A DNA stretch of 64,000 nt from Akkermansia muciniphila (GCA_945882215.1 CAMCWM010000006.1:1-64000), one strand, 5' to 3'. Numbered from the stretch's first letter, positions 15,353-24,950 are shown. Numbers and translations are program-made. The notes: generated from the sequence alone by a model not told the origin.

Positions 15353-18300
15353 TCATTTTTCAGGAATTTCAGGAGGCACGATCCGTGCCAGACGCAGTCC
15401 GGCATGGGTCGCTGCCGATTTACGTCCTGTCATGAAGATCTCTTCTTGTCCCATCCCCCCCGGATGCGTCGTGTACGATCCCCCATACACCTCTCCAATC
15501 TCAGTACTTTTCACCTCTCGGAGAGCATGTCCCCATTCTCCGGCATTTCCCAAGGTGTCCCATAGTCCTTGGTCGTTCGGCAATAGAAGTGCGACGTCAT
15601 TCGCATGAACGCCAGAGTTCAGCGCTCCCCAGGCGAAGAAAGTCATGTGCGTTCTTGCATTACCAAAGTCATAGCTGCCCTTCGGAACAGAGGCGGCCGC
15701 AGTCTTCCATTCCGTGCGCGTGGGCAGCCGGTATCCCGCGTAGCTGTTCGTGTCGAAATCGGGCTTTGAGCCTGCAACCGCATAAAGGTGCCCTGCAAGC
15801 TCTAGGTTCTCCTTCGCGGACAACCAATCGCAATAATTCGCCGCCTGTTCCCAGCGCAGGCCATGCACCGGTGCGTCCTTGTCTTCATCCTTGGCGGGAA
15901 TGAACTGCACGAACCGGGAAAACTCGGCTTGTGTGACCTCGCAGGCACCGATGGCGCATCTGCGGCCGTCTGGCAGCCGGATCATGCGCATGTCAACGCC
16001 AGAGGGGGTCACCCACCATCCTTTTCCAGACTCCGGGAAGGGAAGGCGCGGCAGTTTTTTCTGCCACTCGGCCAGTTCCAGGTCTAGTGACCAGCGCTTC
16101 ATCAAGGTGGCGATGGAGGAGTGCACGCCGCCATCCGGATCTGTTGTGTAAGCATCGCGTAACCACGCCAAGGTGCGTTCATGCAGCGATGCTGGCAACA
16201 GCGACGTCGGATACGCGCTCAAGGCCAGCAGCACCGCCTGACGCACACCAGCATCCTTCTCCACCAGCAGTCGCTTCACCAGCGTCTCGAGCGGAACACC
16301 AGCGGCGGCAGCATTGACGAACAAAAAAGTGCGCAAAGTGCGGTCGGCCTGCCGTCTCAGGCATGGCCAGAAACTCTCCTCCCTGCCGAGACAGAGTCCG
16401 GCCAGCAGCACATTGGCATGGGCTGCGAGGGCGGCTTCGTCGTCGTCGCTTAGAAGCTCCGGTTCGCTGCCGCCTGCGATCTTGACCTGCGGGGCCTTGA
16501 ACCCTGCCAGCAACTCTCCCGCCCCGGAATGTCTTTTCAAAGCCTGAACCACAGGCGGCATGGCAGAGGCCGGGACCAGCCTCAATAGCTTCACAAGTTC
16601 TGTTGGTGCCTCGGCGTGCAGGCTGGCCATCAACGCCGCGACATGCTTCTGATCCGCCTCAATCTGCGCGGAATGCAGCGCTTTTTCCAGCAAGGGGGAT
16701 AGCTTGTCGGCACGCCGACCCAGCAGGGCCGCCCATGCGGCAGGTTCGCTCACGGATGTCACCAGCCAGCGGGCCGCGTTCTCGTCCACGCCGTCGAGTG
16801 TGGAGCCACCCTCCTCAAAAGCTGTCAGTGCAACGTAGGCTCGCAGTTTCTGGCCGTTGACGGCCTCCGCGTTTTTCAAGACGGCGTGAAAAATTTCCGG
16901 CGCGGGCTGGTGGCTTCTCAAAGCCTGGCGAATCGCCCCGAAGACCGTCGCGTCAGCGTCCAGCATCGCAGTGGCCAGGACCGGCACATGGGATGGGTTG
17001 TAGTCCACAAGTGCCAGGCGTGCGTTCAGCCCTGCGGTGGTGGTCAGGGGCAGCATGGCGGCTTCTGCCAGCCTTGGCTGCACTGCCTTTCTCCAAGGTT
17101 CGGCATGTTTCATGAGAGTCGCCACTTCGTTTGCTGGCGCGGATAGCACTCTTTCAGCCAGATCATCGCCGCGCATTACGGCGCGGAGTTCATGCAGGCC
17201 CCATCCTCCTGCGCAGAGCATGATGACGCAGACTGCGGCCCAAGTTTGGGCGCGGTTCATGCCCTTGCGCATCCAGCGCCTCTCCTCATTCGTCCATCGC
17301 GAGCTATTTGTGAGCATGCGCAAACGAAGCCACTCCCAGACCCCCGGCAGGCGTGCGGGATCGGGACGCGCGTGCCATTCGCGTGCTCGTTCGCCCAACC
17401 GGATCTCGGCGCGTCCAAGCAGCGTGTCCGCCTTGCGCGCCAGAAGCCATACGCGCAGGGCTGGCACCATGTGATCATGTGTGAGCTGCCAGGACGCCTG
17501 GCCGTCCGATGTTTCCAGCGTGTCCACCGGCGTGAGCAGGCGCAGATCGGCATCCAGCACATGCAGCAGTTCATGGAAAGCTTTGGGATGTGATTCGTAG
17601 CCGGATGCCGCCTGCAACTCCGACTGCTGGCGGGCGGCACCGCGCACATCGCCTGTTTCAGGCACAAAGAGCTGCAACACCTGCCGGGCCGCCTGTTCAT
17701 GAACCCGGTGCGGCCCGCGCGCAGAGGTGCCGCAGAATGTTTCTTCCAGAAATGTCACGGCGACTCCGCTCACACCACCCACCTGCCGCAGGCCTTCAGG
17801 ACTCCACTCGCGATCACGGAACATCTGTGCGAACAAAGCCAGCCTCACCGGCGAAACCCGCCGGTCTTCCTCCAAACTGCGCACCGACTCGCGGATGAAC
17901 TCGAGAGCGGTCTTCGGAAGCGGCACGGCAGGATCTTCCGGCAGGCACTGGTAGGCGCGGCCGAAGCTCTCCAGCACCATCTCCGCGTGACGCGGCTCAA
18001 ACAGATCCACCAGTGCGCTGTTGTTATTATCCAGTTCGACGTCTGCCTCGGTGAGCAGCCGGCTCACGCTGCGCCAGAAATCGTCGCGTACCAGCATGAG
18101 CATCTGGATCTGTGTGCCGTCGCACTGCCGTAGCGTGTTTAACAGCGCAGGCCCCTCTTCTAAGTCTGGCATCAGCTCATCACCGCCACCGCTGGGAAGC
18201 GTTTCACCGTGGGAATCCACAACGTCTTCCACTGCGGCGGTTGATTCGCCCGCCCGCAGCCATTGTTCCGTCTGGTCGATCACCAGCAGCAGCTTGCGCC

Positions 18301-19684
18301 CGCCACGCAGCAGCCCGTTGTGACGCAGCTTTTGCAGCAGAAGTGGGGGCGATTCGCCGAAAGGAGCCAGCGAAGGAAATTTTTGCCACAAGGCTTTCGC
18401 CAGGCGCGTCGCATTGCCCGCGCTTCGCGCTTCGTGAAACAGCACGGTGACATGCTCTGCGCAGCGTGGCAGCAGGCCGGCGCGTATGAGAGAAGACTTG
18501 CCGCAGCCAGACGGTCCGTAAAGAACTCCCACGCGAAAGGCGGACTGTGGATCATCGGTTTCGATGCGCTGTTTCCAAAATCGGAGGCTCTCCGGCAGGC
18601 CGTGTCGATCTCGCGGCCCGGGAACCAGCGTCAGGAAAAAATCCGCGTCGCCTTGGTCGAACGCCCGCAGGCCACGGGGCACGACACGGGGTTTCGAGGA
18701 GTGCGGGCCGGTGGCCCCCGTGCGAGGAGCGGCGGCTTGAGGTGCATTGCCCGCCGCCGTCCCCGTCGCCGCAGGAGGCGGCACGCCCACCACGGTTTCG
18801 CGCATCGCAGCCTGCCACTGGCGGAGATCCTCCAGCATGTCGGTGGCCATCGCATACCGCAAGCGGATCTGTGGCTGCAGCGCCTTCAAACAGATGCGTT
18901 CCAGCTCTTTGGAAACGCGGGGTTCTATCTGACGTGGCGGCGGCGGCCCGCCGGATTCCAGCAGGTCCATCTGCTGCCGCACTGAACCGCACGGGAATGC
19001 CTGCTGACCCGTCAGCATCTCAAAAAGCACCGCCCCCAGGCTGAAGATGTCGGACCGGTTGTTGACCAGATGATCTTCGCCACGGAGCTGCTCCGGGCTC
19101 ATGTAGCCTGGCGTGCCAGCCGCCAGCCCCATGCCATCAAGGTCGCTCCAGCTCCGGGCCAGCCCAAAGTCGAGCAGCAGCGGACGCAGATCGGGGGTCA
19201 GCATGATGTTTGCCGGTTTGAGATCCCGATGTACCACGCCGAGCTTGTGTGCATGGTTCAGCGCCTCGCACAGTTCCGCCGCTACAACGGCGGCCTCCAT
19301 GAACGTGAGGCGCCGCTCACCCAGGTGATCGCGTAACGTCCGGCCCTCCACGTAGCGAGAGATGATGCAGTAGCCGCCCGCATCCGTCTCGACCACATCG
19401 TAGATCGGCACAATGCCCGGGTGCTCCATCCGGGCCACCATCCGTGCCTCCGTCAAAAACGCGGCGTCTGCCACAAATCCACCCCCGGAGTTGTCACGTC
19501 GAGTTCCGCGCAGAATTTTGATCGCAACTCTGCGGCGTAGAAGTTCGTCCTCCGCCAAATACACCTGGCCGAATCCACCACGCCCCAGCTCTGATAAAAC
19601 GCGGTAACGTCCGCCAAGACTCGCCATCACTGCGGTTGCGGCGGGGTCGGTTCCTGCGATGATCTGGACGGCTGGATCGGCCAT
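15353..19684 (-). CDS. Ser/Thr protein kinase fused to STAND-type NTPase, membrane segment, helical region and FGE-like domain
   Basis: 1443 residues from ATG 19682-19684 (in-frame start at 19732 also possible). Residues about 30-295 are a Hanks-type kinase with all catalytic elements: GRGGFG loop, VAIK lysine K56, HRDLKPAN with D154 and DFG with D172. After a Pro/Ala linker comes a P-loop NTPase of STAND type (GPSGCGKSS at 390-398; LLLVIDQTEQW as Walker B). A single membrane helix lies near 813-833. A long alpha-helical region rich in Leu/Ala follows, probably HEAT-like. The last 235 residues resemble the FGE/SUMF1 fold (EVTQAEFSRFV, YRLPTRTEW, NAGEW, GGSY, GLRLAR) but lack the catalytic cysteines. 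It leads a five-gene minus-strand run and is divergent from the U32 gene with a 95-base spacer. Confidence 0.88.
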   Translation of the reverse strand: MADPAVQIIAGTDPAATAVMASLGGRYRVLSELGRGGFGQVYLAEDELLRRRVAIKILRGTRRDNSGGGFVADAAFLTEARMVARMEHPGIVPIYDVVETDAGGYCIISRYVEGRTLRDHLGERRLTFMEAAVVAAELCEALNHAHKLGVVHRDLKPANIMLTPDLRPLLLDFGLARSWSDLDGMGLAAGTPGYMSPEQLRGEDHLVNNRSDIFSLGAVLFEMLTGQQAFPCGSVRQQMDLLESGGPPPPRQIEPRVSKELERICLKALQPQIRLRYAMATDMLEDLRQWQAAMRETVVGVPPPAATGTAAGNAPQAAAPRTGATGPHSSKPRVVPRGLRAFDQGDADFFLTLVPGPRDRHGLPESLRFWKQRIETDDPQSAFRVGVLYGPSGCGKSSLIRAGLLPRCAEHVTVLFHEARSAGNATRLAKALWQKFPSLAPFGESPPLLLQKLRHNGLLRGGRKLLLVIDQTEQWLRAGESTAAVEDVVDSHGETLPSGGGDELMPDLEEGPALLNTLRQCDGTQIQMLMLVRDDFWRSVSRLLTEADVELDNNNSALVDLFEPRHAEMVLESFGRAYQCLPEDPAVPLPKTALEFIRESVRSLEEDRRVSPVRLALFAQMFRDREWSPEGLRQVGGVSGVAVTFLEETFCGTSARGPHRVHEQAARQVLQLFVPETGDVRGAARQQSELQAASGYESHPKAFHELLHVLDADLRLLTPVDTLETSDGQASWQLTHDHMVPALRVWLLARKADTLLGRAEIRLGERAREWHARPDPARLPGVWEWLRLRMLTNSSRWTNEERRWMRKGMNRAQTWAAVCVIMLCAGGWGLHELRAVMRGDDLAERVLSAPANEVATLMKHAEPWRKAVQPRLAEAAMLPLTTTAGLNARLALVDYNPSHVPVLATAMLDADATVFGAIRQALRSHQPAPEIFHAVLKNAEAVNGQKLRAYVALTAFEEGGSTLDGVDENAARWLVTSVSEPAAWAALLGRRADKLSPLLEKALHSAQIEADQKHVAALMASLHAEAPTELVKLLRLVPASAMPPVVQALKRHSGAGELLAGFKAPQVKIAGGSEPELLSDDDEAALAAHANVLLAGLCLGREESFWPCLRRQADRTLRTFLFVNAAAAGVPLETLVKRLLVEKDAGVRQAVLLALSAYPTSLLPASLHERTLAWLRDAYTTDPDGGVHSSIATLMKRWSLDLELAEWQKKLPRLPFPESGKGWWVTPSGVDMRMIRLPDGRRCAIGACEVTQAEFSRFVQFIPAKDEDKDAPVHGLRWEQAANYCDWLSAKENLELAGHLYAVAGSKPDFDTNSYAGYRLPTRTEWKTAAASVPKGSYDFGNARTHMTFFAWGALNSGVHANDVALLLPNDQGLWDTLGNAGEWGHALREVKSTEIGEVYGGSYTTHPGGMGQEEIFMTGRKSAATHAGLRLARIVPPEIPEK

Positions 19685-19779
19685 GGGCGGAATTTCAACG
19701 CGAATACTGCGGGCGAACGTTCGGAAAGCCACTCAAACCTTTGGTTGTCTGCATTGCATTGCTCGTCTCTGTCAGTTGC

Positions 19780-22215
19780 ATGCCCGTCGCTCCAAAACCC
19801 GAACTCCTCTCTCCCGCCGGAAACTGGGACTGCGCCCGTGCGGCGGTCGCGAACGGGGCGGATGCGATTTACTTTGGCATGCCGCGCTTCAATGCGCGAT
19901 TGCGGGCGGATAACTTCACGGAGGAAGACTTGCCGGAGCTGATGAAGTTTCTCCATGCGCATGGCGTGAAGGGCTATGTGGCCTTCAACACGCTCATCTT
20001 CACCAAAGAGCTGCCGGATGCCGAAACGCAGCTCCGTTTGCTCGAAGATAGCGGCGTGGATGCGGTGATCGTGCAGGATCTGGGTCTCGCGCGCATGGTG
20101 AAGGCGCTCACGCCGAAGCTACGGCTGCATGCGAGCACGCAGATGACGATCACCTCGCCTGAGGGCCTCGAATTCGCCAAGCAGCTCAACATCGACCAGG
20201 CGGTGCTGGCGCGTGAGCTTTCCATGCGCGAGCTGGAGCGCTTCAAGGACGCGCATGTGCCGCTCGAAGTGTTTGTGCATGGGGCTTTGTGCGTTGCTTA
20301 CTCGGGACAGTGCCTCACGAGCGAATCGTTGGGCCGCCGCAGTGCGAATCGCGGCGAATGCGCGCAGGCCTGCCGCATGCCGTATGAAATGATCGTCGAT
20401 GGCGAACAACGTGACCTCGGCGACAAGCGTTACCTGCTTTCGCCGCAGGATCTCGCCGCCGTGGATGAAATCCCGCGATTGATCGAACTTGGCATCCGCA
20501 GCTTCAAGATCGAAGGCCGCCTGAAGACGCCGGAATACGTCGCTGGTGTCACTCAGGTGTATCGCGCGGCGATTGATCGTGCGCTGGCCAATCAACCGGC
20601 TCCTGCGAGTGATGCAGACCGTTATGCGCTCGAAATGACCTTCTCACGCGGCCTGTATCCCGGCTGGATGCACGGCGTGAATCATCAGGAGCTTGTCGGC
20701 GCTTACTACGGCAAGAAGCGCGGGCCGTATGTGGGTCAAGTCACGCGCATCCTCGGTGCTGACACGCTGGAACTCGATGAATTGCACATCGCTATGAAGC
20801 CCGGCGACGGCGTCGTTTTTGAAAACCTCTCCGACACCAATTACGAGCAAGGTGGCAGCGTCTATGAGATGCGCGGCAGCGCTCTGAGCTTCCGCCACGG
20901 CCATCTGCGCATGGAGGATGTCCAGATCGGCATGCGCGTCTTCAAAACGAGCGATCCAGCGCTCAATCGTTCCTTGAGACAGTCCTTTGAGGGCGACATC
21001 CCAATTCGGAAGCAGCGCCAGCTTGATCTCCACGTCACGGGCAAAGTCGGGGAGCCGCTCGTTGTGCATAGCGGTGCCCATAGCATTGCCTCCACCATGA
21101 CGTTGCAGGCCGCGATGAAGCGTCCGCTCACGCCGTCCGCCTTCATCGAGCAATTCAGCCGCCTCGGCGGCACGGAGTTCGAACTCGGCAGTGTGCAATT
21201 CGATGTCAAAGGCGAGGTGATGCTGCCCATCAGCGAGTTGAACCGCATGCGACGGGATTTGATTGCCTCATGGAGCGCTGACGAGTCGTCGTCAAAGCAA
21301 ACTCAGATCAGCACGGTGACCCTCGAAGAGCTCATGCCATCGCGTGGGAATGCGAGTGAGCCGGCGGCGCTTCAGCTTCATGTCCTTTGCCGCACACCGG
21401 CGCACGTTGATGCCGCGCTGGTGCTCGGCATTCCGCGTCTCTACCTCGATTTTGAAGACATTCGTCGTTATGCAGATGCCGTGAAGCACATCAAGGCCGC
21501 CAGCGACACAGCGCAGGTCTGGCTGGCGACGCCACGCATCCAAAAATCCGGCGAAGTGGGCTTCTTTAAGCTCATTGAGCGTGCGGAGCCGCATGGCGTG
21601 CTCATTCGCAATCTCGGCGCCATCTCGTTCTTCCAAGACGCGAAAATCCCGATGACGGGTGATTTTTCGCTCAACGTGTCGAATCCACTGACTGCGGAGA
21701 TCTTGAAGAAAACCGGCTTGGAGCGGCTCACGATCAGTTATGACCTCAACATCGAGCAGGTTGTCGATTTGCTCGCCGCCGCGCCGCCGTCGTGGTTCGA
21801 GCTCACGTTGCACCAGCACATGCCGATGTTTCACATGGAGCACTGCGCGTTTGCGGCCTTTCTGAGCGATGGCACCGACTTCACGAACTGCGGTCGTCCC
21901 TGCGACCACCACCGCGTTCATCTGCGCGATCGTGTTGGCATGAACCATCCGCTCAAGGCCGATGTCGGCTGCCGCAACACGCTCTTCAATGCCGTGGCTC
22001 AAACCGGCGCGCAGTTTTTCTCCGAGCTACGCGATTTCGGCCTGAGCTGCTTCCGCATCGAACTGCTCGAAGAAGATGCTGACGAGGCGATGATCGTCCT
22101 GCGCACCTACCAGGAGCTGCTGGCCGGTCAGCGCGATGGCGAGGAGATCTGGCGCGACTTGAAGGCCCAAAGCCAGCTTGGGGTGACGCGTGGAACATTG
22201 CAGGAACTTTCTTGA
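19780..22215 (+). CDS. rlhA: U32-family protein, RlhA-like (23S rRNA hydroxylation)
   Basis: 811 residues from ATG 19780 (MPVAPKPELLSPAGNWD); the upstream in-frame start adds a non-conserved hydrophobic stretch. The N-terminal TIM-barrel-like part opens with ELLSPAGNWDCARAAVANGADAIYFG and contains the U32 signature SGQCLTSESLGRRSANRGECAQACRMPY, whose cysteines are thought to bind an iron-sulfur cluster. The region after residue 330 corresponds to the DUF3656-type barrel of RlhA (YdcP). A second Cys segment, FTNCGRPCDHH and VGCRNTLF, lies near the C-terminus. In E. coli RlhA is needed for 5-hydroxycytidine in 23S rRNA; the longer protein here may carry the same role. The peptidase name of the family is historical. 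Confidence 0.82.
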   Translation: MPVAPKPELLSPAGNWDCARAAVANGADAIYFGMPRFNARLRADNFTEEDLPELMKFLHAHGVKGYVAFNTLIFTKELPDAETQLRLLEDSGVDAVIVQDLGLARMVKALTPKLRLHASTQMTITSPEGLEFAKQLNIDQAVLARELSMRELERFKDAHVPLEVFVHGALCVAYSGQCLTSESLGRRSANRGECAQACRMPYEMIVDGEQRDLGDKRYLLSPQDLAAVDEIPRLIELGIRSFKIEGRLKTPEYVAGVTQVYRAAIDRALANQPAPASDADRYALEMTFSRGLYPGWMHGVNHQELVGAYYGKKRGPYVGQVTRILGADTLELDELHIAMKPGDGVVFENLSDTNYEQGGSVYEMRGSALSFRHGHLRMEDVQIGMRVFKTSDPALNRSLRQSFEGDIPIRKQRQLDLHVTGKVGEPLVVHSGAHSIASTMTLQAAMKRPLTPSAFIEQFSRLGGTEFELGSVQFDVKGEVMLPISELNRMRRDLIASWSADESSSKQTQISTVTLEELMPSRGNASEPAALQLHVLCRTPAHVDAALVLGIPRLYLDFEDIRRYADAVKHIKAASDTAQVWLATPRIQKSGEVGFFKLIERAEPHGVLIRNLGAISFFQDAKIPMTGDFSLNVSNPLTAEILKKTGLERLTISYDLNIEQVVDLLAAAPPSWFELTLHQHMPMFHMEHCAFAAFLSDGTDFTNCGRPCDHHRVHLRDRVGMNHPLKADVGCRNTLFNAVAQTGAQFFSELRDFGLSCFRIELLEEDADEAMIVLRTYQELLAGQRDGEEIWRDLKAQSQLGVTRGTLQELS

Positions 22216-22248
22216 ACTGGGAGCGTTTACCACCACAGTCATCCCGCC

Positions 22249-23997
22249 ATGCCCAGGCACGTACCCGACGACTTTAGTTTTCTGCCGACCGTCGATTCGA
22301 CGGACGAGGATATTATTGAGCGGGAGACCCTCCGGAAGGATGCGCGCCACCAGCCTGGGCCTGGAACTGACAGGCCGGTGCATGAACCGATGGCCGAGGA
22401 GCCGCAGGCGCATCAAAAGACACCGGTCGTTGATCCAGCTCCGCCGATTCCCGCCAGTGCTCCTCCATCCGCGAAGAAGGGCCGCGTGTTTGAGCCGGAT
22501 GCAGGTCATCCAGAAGAGAAAGCGGAATCTGGGCAGGATGGGCGCGCGTTGTGGCAGGCGTTCCAAAAAGAACAGGAGGCGGTGCCTGCCAAAATTATAC
22601 CGCCGAGACAAGCTTCCGCAGCTCCGAAGGCCGAAACCGAGGCTCCACTGCCCACGCCACGTGCTCCTGAGGCGGTTCGTCTGCGTGATGAAAAAATGAG
22701 CGGGCCGGTGGTGACGCCGGCGGTTTCCTTGAGTGGCCGTCGTTCGGTGGAGAAAGTAGCCGCACCACCGCCGATGCCGACAGGAAAGGCCAAAGAGGAG
22801 CCGTTGCCCCGGGCTGAAGATCAGGCAGGCATTGTGGCGAATCCGAAGCCGTTCATCGCGCCGAAACCCGCGCCGACGGAGCCGGAGGATCCAGAGCAGG
22901 CCAAAAAAACCCGCTGGCGGAAGCTGGCGGAAAAAGTGGGAGTGAGCTCACTGGGCCTGAGTGTGGGTGTGCATTTGTTTCTATTGTTGATCGCCGCCTT
23001 TGTGGGCGTGACCCAGGTGATGGAGCGTCAGGTGGATTTTCTGCCTGGAGGCAGCTCACCGCAGTCGGAAGCCGCGGCGGCGGAGCTGACCCACAAGATT
23101 CAAAACAAAAAGAATCCCTGGCTGAAGTCGAAGCCGCAGATGCGCAAGCTCGCGGTGCAGACGATGTCGGCCAATGTCGTGCTCCCTGACATGCCGCCGA
23201 TGGACATGATGGACTTCTCCAAGATCACGGACCGGATGGACATCAGCAAGGCGGGCGCATTGGGAGCGAACCAGCCGATGGGAATGGGCACAGGAGGCGC
23301 GGGCGGTGGCTTCGGCTCCGGGATCGGGCGTGGCGGCAAGTTCAGTTTCGTCGGTCAGACCGCCATCGGGCGGCGTGTGGTGTTTGTCGTGGATGTCTCG
23401 GGCTCCATGTCTGCCATCGGGCAGGGGGAGAAGATCTCGCGGTTTGATCTGCTGAAGAAGGAGCTGGTCAAGAGCATCAGCCAGATCCCACCCGGCACGT
23501 CTTACCAAATCCTGTTTTTCTCCGACTTTGCGTGGCCACACAACGAGGTGGACAGCCGGAAGTCGGATGCGCTCATGAAGTATCGCTGGGAGATCGACTC
23601 CAAGGATTACAAGAAAGTGAAGATCCCCACCTTCAAATACCTGCAGGCCAGTCCATTCTCGCTGCAGGACAGCCGGGAGATCGTGGAGCGCTCTGACAAT
23701 CCCGGCGGCACCAACTGGGGGTCGGGTCTGCTCATGGCGCTGAACGCCAGCCCAAAGCCGGATGTGATCTTCTTCATGACCGACGGCAATCGTTCTGACG
23801 AAATGGGCTGGATCGATGTTGTTACGACAGAAAACAAGCGCCGGGCACCCATGACGGTGATACACACCAGTGCGATGCAGCAGCCGGACGCCGCGCGTGA
23901 GCTGGATGACCTCGCCCGACGCAACAACGGCAAGTTCACCGTGGTGATGGGCGAGGGCAAAGTCATCAAGGGCGAGGACTTTTTCAAAATGAGGTAG
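22249..23997 (+). CDS. Membrane-anchored von Willebrand factor A domain protein
   Basis: 582 residues. The first 220 are acidic/Pro-rich and disordered. A basic patch (KKTRWRKLAEKVG) precedes one membrane helix, SLGLSVGVHLFLLLIAAFVGV, at about residues 243-263. A Gly/Met-rich stretch follows (GMGTGGAGGGFGSGIGRGG). The C-terminal domain from about residue 372 is VWA: VVFVVDVSGSMS contains the metal-binding DxSxS motif, with the Thr and Asp elements GGTNWGSGL and FFMTDG. The VWA domain would be outside the cytoplasm if the basic patch stays inside. It probably mediates protein-protein interaction; no partner is evident. It follows the U32 gene by 33 bases. Confidence 0.8.
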   Translation: MPRHVPDDFSFLPTVDSTDEDIIERETLRKDARHQPGPGTDRPVHEPMAEEPQAHQKTPVVDPAPPIPASAPPSAKKGRVFEPDAGHPEEKAESGQDGRALWQAFQKEQEAVPAKIIPPRQASAAPKAETEAPLPTPRAPEAVRLRDEKMSGPVVTPAVSLSGRRSVEKVAAPPPMPTGKAKEEPLPRAEDQAGIVANPKPFIAPKPAPTEPEDPEQAKKTRWRKLAEKVGVSSLGLSVGVHLFLLLIAAFVGVTQVMERQVDFLPGGSSPQSEAAAAELTHKIQNKKNPWLKSKPQMRKLAVQTMSANVVLPDMPPMDMMDFSKITDRMDISKAGALGANQPMGMGTGGAGGGFGSGIGRGGKFSFVGQTAIGRRVVFVVDVSGSMSAIGQGEKISRFDLLKKELVKSISQIPPGTSYQILFFSDFAWPHNEVDSRKSDALMKYRWEIDSKDYKKVKIPTFKYLQASPFSLQDSREIVERSDNPGGTNWGSGLLMALNASPKPDVIFFMTDGNRSDEMGWIDVVTTENKRRAPMTVIHTSAMQQPDAARELDDLARRNNGKFTVVMGEGKVIKGEDFFKMR

Positions 23998-24002
23998 GGC
24001 GC

Positions 24003-24572
24003 TCAGCCTTGAAGCAAACGCAGTGCCTCAGTGACCTCCTCCACCGGCAGGCCGACGACGTTGGTGAACGATCCCTCCATGCGGTCGAGGATCATGTTCG
24101 TGCATGCCTGGATGCCGTAGGCACCTGCCTTGTCGAGAGGGTTCACTTGAGAATGATAGTCGCGGATGATCGCCTCGGAGAGCGGCTTGAAAGTGACGTG
24201 CGTGATGACATGCAGCTCGCGCTCTACGTTTCCATCGCAGGCAAACACCACACCGGTGCAGACTTCGTGGGCGCGGCCGGAGAGACGGCGCACCATGTGC
24301 AGTGCTTCGTCCATGTCGGCAGGCTTGGCCAGCGGATCACCGTCCACGTAAACCAGCGTGTCGGCACCGATCACGAGCGCTCCAGGTTTGGCACGGCTGC
24401 CGGCGAGCGCTTTGCGCCGTGCATTTTCGATCGTGAGCTGCTCCGGCGTCAGCGAGACATCGTGGGCTTCCTCGACCTGCGGCACGACGATTTCAAAATC
24501 AAAACCCGCCTGACGCAGGAGTTCGACACGACGCGGGGAGGCGGAGGCGAGCACGAGCGGGCGCTTGCTCAC
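24003..24572 (-). CDS. maf: Maf-type nucleoside triphosphate pyrophosphatase
   Basis: 189 residues. LVLASASPRRVELLRQAGF is the Maf signature near the N-terminus; VIGADTLVYVDGDPLAKP holds the catalytic Asp, followed by LSGRAHEVCTGV and DKAGAYGIQ. Maf proteins hydrolyse dTTP/UTP or modified pyrimidine nucleotides to monophosphates, a house-cleaning role. The start is GTG at 24570-24572, overlapping the stop of the upstream lipoprotein gene as GTGA, so the two are coupled. Its end is 5 bases from the convergent VWA gene. Confidence 0.93.
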   Translation of the reverse strand: MSKRPLVLASASPRRVELLRQAGFDFEIVVPQVEEAHDVSLTPEQLTIENARRKALAGSRAKPGALVIGADTLVYVDGDPLAKPADMDEALHMVRRLSGRAHEVCTGVVFACDGNVERELHVITHVTFKPLSEAIIRDYHSQVNPLDKAGAYGIQACTNMILDRMEGSFTNVVGLPVEEVTEALRLLQG

Positions 24573-24814
24573 GCACGCTGCTCCACGATGGTCGCGACCT
24601 CATCGGCACGGATCACGGCATCGCGCTTGTCAGGTGTGCGATAGCGGTAGTAGCCGGTTTTTTCCTGATACTGCGGCGCTCCGTTGCAGGGCACCTCGCG
24701 TCCATCCTTGAGCTTGATCTTGTGCGGCGTGGTGGACGCAAACATGTCGGGCATCGAGCAGGAGGTGAGCACGATGGCGGGCAGGAGCAGGAATGGAAGA
24801 CGTGGAACGTTCAT
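24569..24814 (-). CDS. Small lipoprotein, YgdI/YgdR-like
   Basis: 81 residues. A signal peptide with lipobox (LLLPAIVLTSC, Cys at residue 19) indicates export and lipid anchoring. The mature part, HKIKLKDGREVPCNGAPQYQ followed by GYYRYRTPDKRDAVIRADEVATI, has the pattern of the YgdI/YgdR (DUF903) SH3-like domain: a Lys-Asp-Gly hairpin, a TGYYRY strand and a final D-E-V-x-x-I. The function of that family is unknown. It is transcribed ahead of maf and overlaps it. Confidence 0.75.
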   Translation of the reverse strand: MNVPRLPFLLLPAIVLTSCSMPDMFASTTPHKIKLKDGREVPCNGAPQYQEKTGYYRYRTPDKRDAVIRADEVATIVEQRA

Positions 24815-24950
24815 GACAGCGAACTTGGGCTAAAAACGACACTATTCAGACGCGACTTTCGAGGATTTTGTTCATCCTTGAGGAAGGTGACATTTTCAAG
24901 CAGAAGCATGATGCGGGTTGAAGCAGGCTCTGTGCCTTTTACGCTGCCGT

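Noticed and set aside
15353-16060. Calling the FGE-like domain a sulfatase-activating enzyme for the arylsulfatase at 60648
   Set aside because: The catalytic Cys region has no Cys, and the domain is fused to a kinase about 41 kb from the sulfatase.
20119-20595. Minus-strand frame within the U32 gene
   Set aside because: Overlaps the Cys signature of the plus-strand gene and has no features of its own.
24815-24950. Search for a SAM or other riboswitch upstream of mtnP
   Set aside because: The 136-base spacer between the divergent lipoprotein and mtnP showed no recognisable conserved core or paired stems.
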